A stretch of DNA of 64,000 bases from Mycolicibacterium chubuense (GTDB lineage Bacteria > Actinomycetota > Actinomycetes > Mycobacteriales > Mycobacteriaceae). The notes under the pieces were generated by a model. The model was given only the letters and a program-made list of their open reading frames with translations. It was not told the origin of the DNA and did not search any database. The first letter of the stretch is position 1. Every line of letters starts with the position of its first letter. Below are positions 55,635-63,939 of the stretch, in pieces. Made by a program: the position numbers and the translations under genes. Where the stretch lies: assembly GCF_001044255.1 (NCBI RefSeq), contig NZ_JYNX01000034.1, forward strand, positions 119,104 to 183,103, given 5' to 3'.

Positions 55635-56845
55635 ACCCAGACTCCCTTGCCGACCGCCACCACGCCGCCCGCGCTGACCGAGAACCGTTCGCGGTCCTTC
55701 TCGAGATCCACCCCGACCATCTCGCCGGGCCCGACGACCACGTTCTTGTCCAGGATGGCGTGCCGCACCACCGCACCGCGGCCGATCCGGGCGCCGGGCA
55801 TGATCACGCTGCCCTCGACGATGGCGCCGTCGTCGACGACGACGTTCGACGAGAGCACCGAGTTGCGTACCGACGCAGCCGAAATGATGCTGCCGGCACC
55901 GACGACGGACTCCTGCGCCGATCCGCCGTTGACGAACTTCGCGGGCGCGAGGTTCTCCGAGCTGCCGCGGATGGGCCACCGCTTGTTGTAGAGGTTGAAG
56001 ATCGGGTGCACGGACACCAGGTCCATGTGCGCGTCGTAGAAGGCGTCGAGGGTGCCGACGTCGCGCCAGTAGCCGTGGTCACGCTCGGTGGCGCCGGGCA
56101 CCTCGTTGTTGTTGAAGTCGTACACCGAGGCCATGCCGTCGGACACCAGCCGCGGGATGATGTCCCCACCCATGTCGTGGTCGGAGTCGTCGTCCTCGGC
56201 GTCGGCGCGGATCGCGTCGATCAGCACCTTGGTGGTGAAGATGTAGTTGCCCATCGACACGAACGTCTGCTCGGGGTCGTCGGGTGTCCCCGGCGGGTCG
56301 GCCGGCTTCTCGATGAACCCGCGGATGCGGCCCGAGTCGTCGGCATCGATGCACCCGAACGCGCTCGCCTCGGCGCGCGGAACCCGGATTCCGGCGACCG
56401 TGGCACCCGCGCCGCTCTCGATGTGCTGCTGGACCATCTGCTCCGGATCCATCCGGTACACGTGATCGGCACCGAAGATCACGATGTAGTCGGGGTCCTC
56501 GTCGTAGATGAGGTTCATCGACTGATAGATCGCGTCGGCCGATCCGGTGTACCACCGCGGCCCGAGCCGCTGCTGGGCCGGCACCGGCGTGATGTACTCC
56601 CCGGCAAGCCCCGACAACCGCCAGTTCTGCGAGATGTGGCGATCCAGCGAATGCGACTTGTATTGGGTCAGAACGCAGATCCGCAGGAATCGGGCATTCA
56701 CGAGATTCGAGAGCACGAAGTCGATCAACCGGTAGGCGCCTCCGAACGGAACCGCGGGCTTGGCCCGGTCGGCCGTCAACGGGTACAGCCGCTTGCCTTC
56801 CCCGCCGGCGAGGACGATGCCCAGCACGTGTGGCGCTTCCCTCAT
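55631..56845 (-). CDS. glgC: Glucose-1-phosphate adenylyltransferase
   Basis: Makes ADP-glucose for glycogen and maltose-1-phosphate synthesis (Rv1213). The 404-residue protein has the nucleotidyltransferase signature [23 protein letters not shown] (about 13-35), a YTGSADAI block, [14 protein letters not shown] with a metal-binding aspartate, [10 protein letters not shown] and the C-terminal left-handed beta-helix (about 290-400; hexapeptides such as [10 protein letters not shown]). It is divergent from glgM across 128 bp, so both ADP-glucose-linked genes share a control region, and it is coupled downstream to the GGDEF gene. Confidence 0.96.
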   Translation of the reverse strand: MREAPHVLGIVLAGGEGKRLYPLTADRAKPAVPFGGAYRLIDFVLSNLVNARFLRICVLTQYKSHSLDRHISQNWRLSGLAGEYITPVPAQQRLGPRWYTGSADAIYQSMNLIYDEDPDYIVIFGADHVYRMDPEQMVQQHIESGAGATVAGIRVPRAEASAFGCIDADDSGRIRGFIEKPADPPGTPDDPEQTFVSMGNYIFTTKVLIDAIRADAEDDDSDHDMGGDIIPRLVSDGMASVYDFNNNEVPGATERDHGYWRDVGTLDAFYDAHMDLVSVHPIFNLYNKRWPIRGSSENLAPAKFVNGGSAQESVVGAGSIISAASVRNSVLSSNVVVDDGAIVEGSVIMPGARIGRGAVVRHAILDKNVVVGPGEMVGVDLEKDRERFSVSAGGVVAVGKGVWV

Positions 56846-56961
56846 GAACCCAACCTAACGGCCGGTTGGGACAGGGGCCAGCTATTGCCGGTCTTTGGCG
56901 GGTTCTCGGGCTGTCCATCAAGACAATTGGTGATGCCACGCGAGCCGCCCGGGATTCTGGG

Positions 56962-56967
56962 TACGGT
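56962..56967 (+). promoter_or_regulatory. -10 hexamer of a leaderless promoter (glgM)
   Basis: TACGGT ends 6 nt before ATG 56974. Confidence 0.6.
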
Positions 56968-56973
56968 CACACC

Positions 56974-58137
56974 ATGCGGGTGGCGATGATGACTCGGGAG
57001 TATCCCCCCGAGGTGTACGGCGGTGCGGGCGTTCATGTCACGGAACTGGTTGCGCAGTTGAGGCACCTGTGCGAGGTCGACGTGCACTGTATGGGCGCGC
57101 CACGGCCGGGAGTGACCGTCGCCGCGCCCGATCCGGCGCTCGCGGGCGCCAACGCCGCGCTCGCGACATTGTCGGCCGATCTCAACATGGTCAACACCAG
57201 CTCGCAGGCCACGGTGGTGCATTCGCACACCTGGTACACCGGCATGGCCGGGCATCTGGCGGCTCTGCTCTACGGCGTGCCGCACGTGCTGACCGCGCAC
57301 TCGCTGGAGCCGATGCGGCCGTGGAAGGCCGAGCAGCTCGGCGGCGGCTACCGCATCTCGTCGTGGGTGGAGAAGACGGCCGTCGAGGCCGCGGACGCGG
57401 TGATCGCGGTCAGCTCCGGGATGCGCGACGACGTGCTCCGGACCTACCCGGGTCTGGACCCCGACCGGGTGCACGTCGTACGCAACGGCATCGACACCGA
57501 CGTCTGGTATCCGGCCGAGCCCGACCCGGGGCAGTCGGTGCTCGCCGAGCTCGGCGTCGACCCCGGCCGCCCCATCGTCGCGTTCGTCGGCCGCATCACC
57601 CGGCAGAAGGGGGTCGCCCACCTGGTGAAGGCGGCCCACCACTTCGCCCCGGAGGTCCAGCTCGTGCTGTGCGCGGGCGCCCCGGACACCCCCGAGATCG
57701 CCGAGGAGGTGGCCTCGGCGGTGCACGAGTTGTCCCGCGCGCGCACCGGCGTGTTCTGGGTGCGCGAGATGCTGCCGACCGCCAAGATCCGCGAAATCCT
57801 CACCGCAGCAACGACATTCGTGTGCCCATCGGTGTACGAGCCGCTGGGCATCGTCAACCTCGAGGCGATGGCGTGCGGGACCGCCGTGGTGGCCTCGGAT
57901 GTCGGCGGCATCCCGGAGGTGGTCGCCGACGGCCGGACCGGCCTGCTGGTGCACTACGACGCGGACGACACCGCGTCCTTCGAACGCGACCTCGCCGAAG
58001 GCGTCAACGCGCTGGTGGCCGATCCGGACAGGGCCGGCGACTTCGGCGCCGCGGGCCGGCAGCGCTGCATCGACGAGTTCTCGTGGGCACAGATCGCCGA
58101 ACAGACCCTGGAGATCTACCGCAAGGTCTCGTCGTAG
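56974..58137 (+). CDS. glgM: GT4 glycosyltransferase GlgM/GlgA (maltose-1-phosphate / glycogen synthase)
   Basis: Uses ADP-glucose to make maltose-1-phosphate, the GlgE precursor for glycogen and capsular alpha-glucan (Rv1212c role in M. tuberculosis). The 387-residue protein, the same length as Rv1212c, has MTREYPPEVYGGAGVHV at the N-terminus, VRNGIDTDVWYP, FVGRITRQKGV (about 199-209), and the nucleotide-sugar site PSVYEPLGIVNLEAMACGTAVVASDVGGIPE. It is divergent from glgC, its substrate supplier. Its stop lies 12 nt from that of the convergent DUF3117 gene. Confidence 0.94.
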   Translation: MRVAMMTREYPPEVYGGAGVHVTELVAQLRHLCEVDVHCMGAPRPGVTVAAPDPALAGANAALATLSADLNMVNTSSQATVVHSHTWYTGMAGHLAALLYGVPHVLTAHSLEPMRPWKAEQLGGGYRISSWVEKTAVEAADAVIAVSSGMRDDVLRTYPGLDPDRVHVVRNGIDTDVWYPAEPDPGQSVLAELGVDPGRPIVAFVGRITRQKGVAHLVKAAHHFAPEVQLVLCAGAPDTPEIAEEVASAVHELSRARTGVFWVREMLPTAKIREILTAATTFVCPSVYEPLGIVNLEAMACGTAVVASDVGGIPEVVADGRTGLLVHYDADDTASFERDLAEGVNALVADPDRAGDFGAAGRQRCIDEFSWAQIAEQTLEIYRKVSS

Positions 58138-58149
58138 GGCGGTGCAGCG

Positions 58150-58317
58150 CTAGCTGGTGACGCCCTTGAGTTCGTCGCCCAGGGCGGCTGCCTCATCCGG
58201 GGTCAGCTCGACGACAAGTCGGCCCCCGCCTTCCAGTGGTACCCGCATCACGATGCCGCGCCCCTCCTTGGTTGCTTCCAGTGGACCGTCGCCGGTCCGG
58301 GGCTTCATCGCCGCCAT
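58150..58317 (-). CDS. DUF3117 small protein (Rv1211-like)
   Basis: The 55-residue protein (MAAMKPRTGDGPLEATKEG then RGIVMRVPLEGGGRLVVELTP) is one of the most conserved small actinobacterial proteins and has no known function. It forms a short beta-hairpin and helix by appearance. ATG 58317 is preceded by GGAGG at good spacing; an upstream in-frame start at 58335 is less likely. It lies 143 nt downstream of the methyltransferase gene and convergent with glgM. Confidence 0.9.
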   Translation of the reverse strand: MAAMKPRTGDGPLEATKEGRGIVMRVPLEGGGRLVVELTPDEAAALGDELKGVTS

Positions 58318-58460
58318 CGAGTGCCTCCTCCACAATGGGCGTGCCCGTCAGGGCCCGATTCGTCGTACGAGCCATGACGTCGAATGCTGACAGCATCGGC
58401 TCTGAACTGCTCTAGACGTCCATTGTTCCCTATCCGGGCCAGCTCGTGTGCCAAGACCCG

Positions 58461-59273
58461 CTATCGCTGCGCGTCCGGCCCCTTGTGCGCCTCGACGAAG
58501 AAGCCGCCGCCGGTGGCCGCATCGGGCCATCGACCGAACGCCGCGCCGGGCTCGGCCACGTCGGTCACGGTGGCCCGCCAGCCCAGCGATTCGGCCAGCT
58601 CCCCCGGCGCGTCACTGCCGAACAGCCACGGCGATCCCTGCGCGGCCATCGCGGCGAGCAGACCCGCCATCGCGGGTGCGGTCAACAGCGTCGCGCTGAC
58701 GATGTCGTACAGCAGCACCGAGCCGGGCGCCGACAGCGCGTCCACCCGGTCGAACAACCGCTGCACGGCGTCGCCGTCGAGGTACTGCAGCAGGCCCTCG
58801 ATCAGCCAGGCGGTGGGCTGCGAGGGATCCAGGCCGGCGGCGGTCACCGCGGCAGTCCAGTCGCCGGCCAGATCGGCACCGAGGGTCACCCGCGCGCAGC
58901 GCGGCTGCTCATCGGCGAGCACACCGTCTTTGGCGGCGATGACGGCGGGCAGGTCCACCTCGAAGACGGTGGTGCCCGGCGGCCACGCGAGCCGGAACGC
59001 GCGGGCGTCGAGCCCGGCGGCCAGGATGACCACCTGCCGTGCGGTCTGCGCGGCGCGCAGCAGCGCCTCGTCCCAGAACCGGGTCCGCACCACGATCTGG
59101 GCGGTCGACTGCTCCCCCGCCTCGGCGACCATGCGCGCGAGCATCTCCCGGCCCGCGTCGCCGGCCAGGCGCGCGGCGAACGGGTCCTCGAACAGCGGAT
59201 CGTCCCGCCGCGACTCGTCGGCCCGGATGGCGGCGACGAGGACCGCGGTGCGCGCGACCGCCTCCGCGGTCAC
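58461..59273 (-). CDS. SAM-dependent methyltransferase, TIGR00027/leucine carboxyl methyltransferase family
   Basis: The 270-residue protein belongs to the mycobacterial family of putative methyltransferases. Seen: VTAEAVARTAVLVAAIRADE at the N-terminus, DPFAARLAG (about 35-43), IVVRTRFWDEAL (about 62-73), the SAM loop VVILAAGLDARAFRL (about 83-97), FEVDLP (about 105-110) and IEGLLQYL (about 156-163). The substrate is unknown. GTG 59273 overlaps the tag stop codon (GTGA), so it is the last cistron of the fadD6-folP2-gpgS-tag operon. Confidence 0.9.
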   Translation of the reverse strand: MTAEAVARTAVLVAAIRADESRRDDPLFEDPFAARLAGDAGREMLARMVAEAGEQSTAQIVVRTRFWDEALLRAAQTARQVVILAAGLDARAFRLAWPPGTTVFEVDLPAVIAAKDGVLADEQPRCARVTLGADLAGDWTAAVTAAGLDPSQPTAWLIEGLLQYLDGDAVQRLFDRVDALSAPGSVLLYDIVSATLLTAPAMAGLLAAMAAQGSPWLFGSDAPGELAESLGWRATVTDVAEPGAAFGRWPDAATGGGFFVEAHKGPDAQR

Positions 59274-59872
59274 GAGCGGGGCACCCAGCAGTCGGCGACA
59301 TGGTCGTCGACCATGCCCGTGGCCTGCATCAGCGCGTACGCCGTGGTCGGGCCGACGAAGCGGAAGCCCCGCCGCTTGAGCTCCTTGGCCATCGCCGTGG
59401 ACTCCGCGGTGACGGCGGCGACCGCCGACAGATCGCCCGGCCGCGGCCGGGTGGCGCGGTCGGCGGGGGCGAACGACCACAGCAGCTCGGCCAGGTCGTC
59501 GCCCGCGTCGGCGAGATCGGCCACCGCGCGGGCGTTGGAGATGGTGGCCTCGATCTTCGACCGGTTGCGCACGATGCCCGGGTCGGCCATCAACCGGTCG
59601 ACGTCGCGGTCGGTGTAGCGGGCGACGCGGTCGACGTCGAAGCCGTCGAACGCCGCCCGGAAGTTGTCCCGCTTACGCAGGATGATCAGCCAGGACAACC
59701 CGCTCTGGAATGCCTCGAGGCTGATCCGTTCGAACAGCGCGGCGGAGTCACGTAACGGGCGTCCCCACTCGGTGTCGTGGTAATCGCGATAGAGCACGAA
59801 ATCGTCGGCCGACAGGCGTGACCGGTCGATCCAGCCGCACCGGATCCGGTCGTCCGGTGGCGCCTCGGTCAC
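59270..59872 (-). CDS. tag: DNA-3-methyladenine glycosylase I
   Basis: Excises 3-methyladenine from alkylated DNA (Rv1210, TagA). The 200-residue protein has RCGWIDR (C12 for the zinc snap), YHDTEWGRPL (about 30-39, substrate-binding E), FERISLEAFQSGLSWLIILRKRDNFR, and the C-terminal zinc/HhH part KELKRRGFRFVGPTTAYALMQATGMVDDHVADC. It overlaps genes on both sides by a few bases, so its expression is tied to that of gpgS and folP2. Confidence 0.95.
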   Translation of the reverse strand: MTEAPPDDRIRCGWIDRSRLSADDFVLYRDYHDTEWGRPLRDSAALFERISLEAFQSGLSWLIILRKRDNFRAAFDGFDVDRVARYTDRDVDRLMADPGIVRNRSKIEATISNARAVADLADAGDDLAELLWSFAPADRATRPRPGDLSAVAAVTAESTAMAKELKRRGFRFVGPTTAYALMQATGMVDDHVADCWVPRS

Positions 59873-60177
59873 CCCTCGCCGCCCGCCGTCTCGGACGCCC
59901 GGATGGCCGCCAGCTCACCGCGGAGATCGTCGATCTCGCGGGCCAACCGCTCCAGCACCCAGTCGACCTCGGCGGCCTTGTAGCCGCGCAGCGTCTGGGT
60001 GAACTTCAGCGCGTCGACGTCGGCGCCGGTGACACCCGCCGCGGGCAGCACGGTGGCCGTCGTCGCCTTCGGCAGCGGGGGCAGCACCTCGCCGCGGCCG
60101 AACAGCACACTGCCGGTCGCGAACAGCACGATCCCGACCAGCACGAGCACCACGAGGTAGAGCAGTACGAGCGTCAC
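59869..60177 (-). CDS. Small membrane protein with DivIVA-like segment (Rv1209-like)
   Basis: The 102-residue protein has one N-terminal transmembrane helix (about 3-24), a Pro/Ala linker (about 32-50) and a DivIVA-type helical segment (about 56-90; KFTQTLRGYKAAEVDWVLERL, a coiled-coil start). The YKxAEVD motif is the DivIVA hallmark. It might locate to poles or septa through the coil, but no function is known. GTG 60177 opens it; its end overlaps tag by 4 nt. It lies 45 nt after gpgS. Confidence 0.85.
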   Translation of the reverse strand: MTLVLLYLVVLVLVGIVLFATGSVLFGRGEVLPPLPKATTATVLPAAGVTGADVDALKFTQTLRGYKAAEVDWVLERLAREIDDLRGELAAIRASETAGGEG

Positions 60178-60222
60178 ACGTCGATACTGCCGGATGCTTC
60201 CGACAAACCGGGAGCCGAACCG

Positions 60223-61182
60223 TCAGCGCGGGCGCAGCGTGATCATCGGCGGACGGTCGTCCAGCGACACCGCCGACGTCCGCGGCGTGTAGTCCTCGCC
60301 GTCGGCGAAGAACTGGGTGAGCCCGACCCCGGAGTCCGGGACACCGCAGCGCTGCAGCAGCGTGCCGATGACCTGACGGCTCATCGCGGCCAGCTCGGTC
60401 AGCGGGCGGTTGCGGTGGGTGCGCACCCCGAGGTTGACCTGCGCGATCGCGTCGAGTCCGAGCCGGTCGTAGGTGTCGACCAGCAGACCGATCTCCACGC
60501 CGTAGCCCGGCGCGAACGGCACCGCCGTCAGCAGCTCCCGGGTGCCGGCGTACTCCCCGCCCAGCGGCTGGTACAGGCAGGACAGCTCGGGCCGCAGCGC
60601 GGCCAGCAGCGGGCGGGCCACCAGCTCGGTGACGCGGCCGCCGCCGTTGGCGTCCTCGCGGCCGCTGACCTTGAGCGGGCGCCGGTAGAACCCCTTGACC
60701 AGGTGCACGCCCTCAGCGGTCAGCAGCGGGCCGAGCAGCTTGGGCACGAACATCGGATCGGGGTCCAGCAGGTCGGAATCGACGAACGCGATCAGGTCGC
60801 CGGTGGTCGCGGCGAGCGAGCGCCACAGCACCTCGCCCTTGCCGGGTTGCGGGGCCACCTCGGGCAGCGCGACCTCGCGGCTGACCACCCGTGCGCCGGC
60901 GGCCACCGCGCGGATCTCGGTGTCGTCGGTGGAGCCGGAGTCGAGCACGATGAGTTCGTCGACCAGCCCGCCGAGCAGCGGCGTGATCGTCTCGACCACC
61001 CCGGCGACCGTCTCCTCCTCGTTGAGCGCGGGCAGCACGACCGAGACGGTGCGGCCCTTCTTGGCGGCTTCCAGCTCTGCGACCGTCCAGGACGGCCGGC
61101 TCCAGCTGTGGTCGGTCAGCCACCGGTGCTCGGCCATCCCATCGGCGACCGTGTCCGTGACGCGATCAGACAACACCGTCAT
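60223..61182 (-). CDS. gpgS: Glucosyl-3-phosphoglycerate synthase
   Basis: First step of methylglucose lipopolysaccharide synthesis: transfers glucose from UDP/ADP-glucose to 3-phosphoglycerate (Rv1208). The 319-residue GT81/GT-A protein has VVLPALNEEETVAGVV (about 50-65), VLDSGSTDDTE (about 80-90), the metal-binding DSD in IAFVDSDL (about 131-138), a VKGFYRRPL loop and GYGVEIGLLVD (about 233-243). ATG 61182 overlaps the folP2 stop by 4 nt (ATGA), so it is coupled. Polymethylated polysaccharides are typical of mycobacteria, supporting the taxonomic call. Confidence 0.95.
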   Translation of the reverse strand: MTVLSDRVTDTVADGMAEHRWLTDHSWSRPSWTVAELEAAKKGRTVSVVLPALNEEETVAGVVETITPLLGGLVDELIVLDSGSTDDTEIRAVAAGARVVSREVALPEVAPQPGKGEVLWRSLAATTGDLIAFVDSDLLDPDPMFVPKLLGPLLTAEGVHLVKGFYRRPLKVSGREDANGGGRVTELVARPLLAALRPELSCLYQPLGGEYAGTRELLTAVPFAPGYGVEIGLLVDTYDRLGLDAIAQVNLGVRTHRNRPLTELAAMSRQVIGTLLQRCGVPDSGVGLTQFFADGEDYTPRTSAVSLDDRPPMITLRPR

Positions 61183-62054
61183 GCCAGTCCTCTCACCGTG
61201 CGTTGCGGTGGACGGACGCCGTGGATCGACGCCACCATCTCCAGTACCCGACGTGTGGGGCCCACCTCGTGCACCCGGAACATCGCGGCACCGTCAGCGG
61301 CGGCGAGCGCGGTCGCAGCCAGGGTGCCCTCGAGGCGGTCGGTGAGTCCCACCCCCAGAGTCTCCCCGACGAAATCCTTGTTGCTCAGCGCCATCAGGAC
61401 CGGCCATCCAGTGTTTACAAGCTCTTTTACGTGGCGCAACAAACTAAGACCGTGGTAAGTGTTCTTGCCGAAATCGTGGGTCGGATCGATGACGATGCCG
61501 TCCCGGCGCACCCCGAGCGCCACCGCGCGCTCGGCGGCCGTGGTGACCTCCGTGATCACGTCGTCGACCACGCCGCGCTCGGCGATGCCGTAGTTCACCC
61601 GGAACGGCCGCGTCCGGGGAACCGCGCCGCCGGTGTGCGAGCACACCAGGCCCGCGCCGAACTCGGCGGCGACAGCCGGCAGGTCCGGATCGGCGCCCGC
61701 CCACGTGTCGTTGATCAGGTCCGCACCGGCCGCGCACGCCTGCTTGGCGACCTCGGCTCGCCAGGTGTCGACGCTGATCAGCTGGTCGGGGAAGGTGCCG
61801 CGGAGCCATTCGATGAACGGCACGACGCGGGCGATCTCCTCGTCGACACCGACCGTCTGCCCCGGGCCGGCCTTCACCCCACCGACGTCCACGATGTCGG
61901 CGCCGTCGGCGACCACCCGGTGGGCCGCCTGCTTGGCGGCCTCGTCGGTGAACGTGGCGCCACGGTCGTAGAACGAGTCCGGCGTCCGGTTCACGATCGC
62001 CATGATCAGCGCCCGATCACCGGCCACCGGCCGCCCGAGAAACGTCGACTGCAC
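61179..62054 (-). CDS. folP2: Dihydropteroate synthase-like protein FolP2
   Basis: TIM-barrel protein of the dihydropteroate synthase family (Rv1207), 291 residues, with AIVNRTPDSFYDRG (about 20-33), VDVGGVKAGPG (the DVGG where classical FolP has DIGGES), LISVDTWRAEV (about 92-102) and LINDTWAG (about 115-122). In M. tuberculosis the second homologue lacks normal DHPS activity; the altered GGVKAGPG phosphate region here fits that. Its conserved place ahead of gpgS suggests a link to that pathway, unproven. Preceded by a hairpin element after fadD6. Confidence 0.93.
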   Translation of the reverse strand: MQSTFLGRPVAGDRALIMAIVNRTPDSFYDRGATFTDEAAKQAAHRVVADGADIVDVGGVKAGPGQTVGVDEEIARVVPFIEWLRGTFPDQLISVDTWRAEVAKQACAAGADLINDTWAGADPDLPAVAAEFGAGLVCSHTGGAVPRTRPFRVNYGIAERGVVDDVITEVTTAAERAVALGVRRDGIVIDPTHDFGKNTYHGLSLLRHVKELVNTGWPVLMALSNKDFVGETLGVGLTDRLEGTLAATALAAADGAAMFRVHEVGPTRRVLEMVASIHGVRPPQRTVRGLA

Positions 62055-62076
62055 GCCTACCAGGCTACGGACTCGC

Positions 62077-62125
62077 GATTTCGGTGTAGATCGTCACGCT
62101 GAGGGTGACCAACTACACCGAGATC
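62077..62125. terminator. Long hairpin between fadD6 and folP2
   Basis: Two arms of about 23 nt (left around TTTCGGTGTAGATCGTCAC, right around GTGACCAACTACACCGAGA) pair with about four mismatches and a tiny loop. It starts 6 nt after the fadD6 stop on the minus strand and ends 23 nt before folP2, so it is a probable terminator or processing site; there is no T-tract. Confidence 0.6.
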
Positions 62126-62130
62126 ACTCG

Positions 62131-63939
62131 TTACTTGGGCTTCTTGCCCGCCGCGACCTCTTCGGGGTACTCGTCGTAGAACGGCACGTACCCCTCGTCC
62201 TTGCCGGACAGCACGTAGATCGGATCGTCGATCTCGACGTCCTCGGAATCGTCGTCGTCGCCGGACGCCTTGCCGTAGCCCTCCTTGCGCAGATCACCCT
62301 TCTGCGACTTGAACGTCGACGTGTGCGCCAACTCCTCGACCACCCGGACGAACAGCGGCACCGCGTACCCGGGCAGCTTGTCGAACGCCGCCTTGGCCAG
62401 CGACTTGCCGTCGAACTCCTGGCCCTCCTTGAGCTGCACCGCCGCCATCCCGGCGCGGCCGCCCGCGCCGGGCACCTCGACGCCGAAGACCGTGGCCTCC
62501 TCGACCTGGGGATCGGTCGAGATCGCCGCCTCGACCTCGGTGGTGGCGACGTTCTCGCCCTTCCACCGGAACGTGTCGCCGAGCCGGTCGGTGAACGCGG
62601 CGTGCCCGAAGCCCTGGGCGCGCATCAGGTCGCCGGTGTTGAACCAGACGTCGCCCTCCTTGAAGGCGTCGCGCACCAGTTTCTTCTCGGTGGCCTCCTT
62701 GTCGGTGTAGCCGTCGAAGGGCTGGAAGTTGCTCACCTTGGACAGCAGCAGACCGGGCTGGCCGTTCTTGACTTTGCGCAGCCGGCCGTTGTCGTCGCGC
62801 TTGGGCTCGCCGGTGTCCTGGTCGTATTCGACGAACGCGACCGGGGTCGGGCAGATCCCGGTGGTCTTGTCGATGTTGAGGACGTTGACGAACGCGGTGT
62901 TGCCCTCGCTGGCGGCGTAGAACTCGCAGACCCGCTTGATGCCGAACCGCTCGGTGAAGTCGTCCCAGATGGCCGGGCGCAGACCGTTGCCCGCGATGAC
63001 CCGCACCTTGTGCTGGCGGTCGGTCGGCTTCTCTTCCTTGCCCAGCAGGTAGGTGCAGATCTCGCCGATGTAGACGAACGCGGTGGCCTCGTAGCGGATG
63101 ACGTCGTCCCAGAACTTCGACGCCGAGAACGACTTGCCCAGCGCGAGGGTCGCCCCCGAGTTCAGCACCGACGACAGCGCGACCGTCAGCGCGTTGTTGT
63201 GGTAGAGCGGCAGGCAGCAGTACAACGTGTCGCTGCTGTTCAGGCGCATGCCCAGGCCGCCGAAGCCGGCCAGTGCGCGCAGCCAGCGGTAGTGCGTCAT
63301 CACGCTGGCCTTCGGCATCCCGGTGGTGCCCGAGGTGAAGATGTAGAACGCCTTGTCCTTGGCGAGCACCGCCGAGGTGGCGGCCGGGTTGGTGGTCGGT
63401 GCGGTGGCGGCGAGCTGCTTCATCTCGTCGACGGTGACCAGGCCGGAGGTGTCGGCGCCGCTCTCGTTGATCGGCTCGACCAGGTCGACCTCGGCGACGA
63501 CGACCTTCGCCTCCAGCAGCCCCAGGCTGTGGGAGAGCACGTCGCCACGCTGGTGGTAATTGATCATCCCGGCGATCGCGCCGCACTTGACCGCGGCGAG
63601 CATCAGCAGCACCGAGTCCGGCGAGTTGCGCAGCATGACGCCGACGACGTCGCCGTGCCCGACGCCGCGCGCGGCCAGCACCGCGGCGTAGCGGTTGACG
63701 GTCTCGTTGGCCTCGCCGTACGTCAGCTCGGTGTCCTCGAACTTGATGAAGACCTTGTCCGCATAGCGGGACGCGCGATCCTGGAACACCTTGCCGATGG
63801 ACGTCTTGGCCGTCGGCCGGGCGAGGAATCCGGTGACGACCCCCTGCAGGATCGTGGGCGTGTCCATCAGTAGTCCCGGTACCTGGCCCGCGATGTCGAG
63901 TACCCCGACACTGCTCCGTTTGCCGGACTTCCCGCTCAT
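62131..63939 (-). CDS. fadD6: Very-long-chain fatty acid acyl-CoA synthetase FadD6
   Basis: AMP-forming acyl-CoA ligase/transporter of the FATP/VLACS group (Rv1206). The 602-residue protein has the P-loop YIFTSGTTGMPKASVMTH (about 204-221), a GEICTYLL and YAASEGNTAFVN block (about 342-353), WFNTGDLMRAQGFGHAAFTDRLGDTFRWKGENVATTEVE (about 432-470, adenylation hinge at DRLGDTFRWKG) and a catalytic lysine region near LYVRVV/TFKSQKGDLRKEGYG (about 556-570). The C-terminus is acidic then lysine-rich (AAGKKPK). ATG 63939 follows GAGGAG. First gene of the folP2-gpgS cluster, though a hairpin separates it from folP2. Confidence 0.94.
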   Translation of the reverse strand: MSGKSGKRSSVGVLDIAGQVPGLLMDTPTILQGVVTGFLARPTAKTSIGKVFQDRASRYADKVFIKFEDTELTYGEANETVNRYAAVLAARGVGHGDVVGVMLRNSPDSVLLMLAAVKCGAIAGMINYHQRGDVLSHSLGLLEAKVVVAEVDLVEPINESGADTSGLVTVDEMKQLAATAPTTNPAATSAVLAKDKAFYIFTSGTTGMPKASVMTHYRWLRALAGFGGLGMRLNSSDTLYCCLPLYHNNALTVALSSVLNSGATLALGKSFSASKFWDDVIRYEATAFVYIGEICTYLLGKEEKPTDRQHKVRVIAGNGLRPAIWDDFTERFGIKRVCEFYAASEGNTAFVNVLNIDKTTGICPTPVAFVEYDQDTGEPKRDDNGRLRKVKNGQPGLLLSKVSNFQPFDGYTDKEATEKKLVRDAFKEGDVWFNTGDLMRAQGFGHAAFTDRLGDTFRWKGENVATTEVEAAISTDPQVEEATVFGVEVPGAGGRAGMAAVQLKEGQEFDGKSLAKAAFDKLPGYAVPLFVRVVEELAHTSTFKSQKGDLRKEGYGKASGDDDDSEDVEIDDPIYVLSGKDEGYVPFYDEYPEEVAAGKKPK

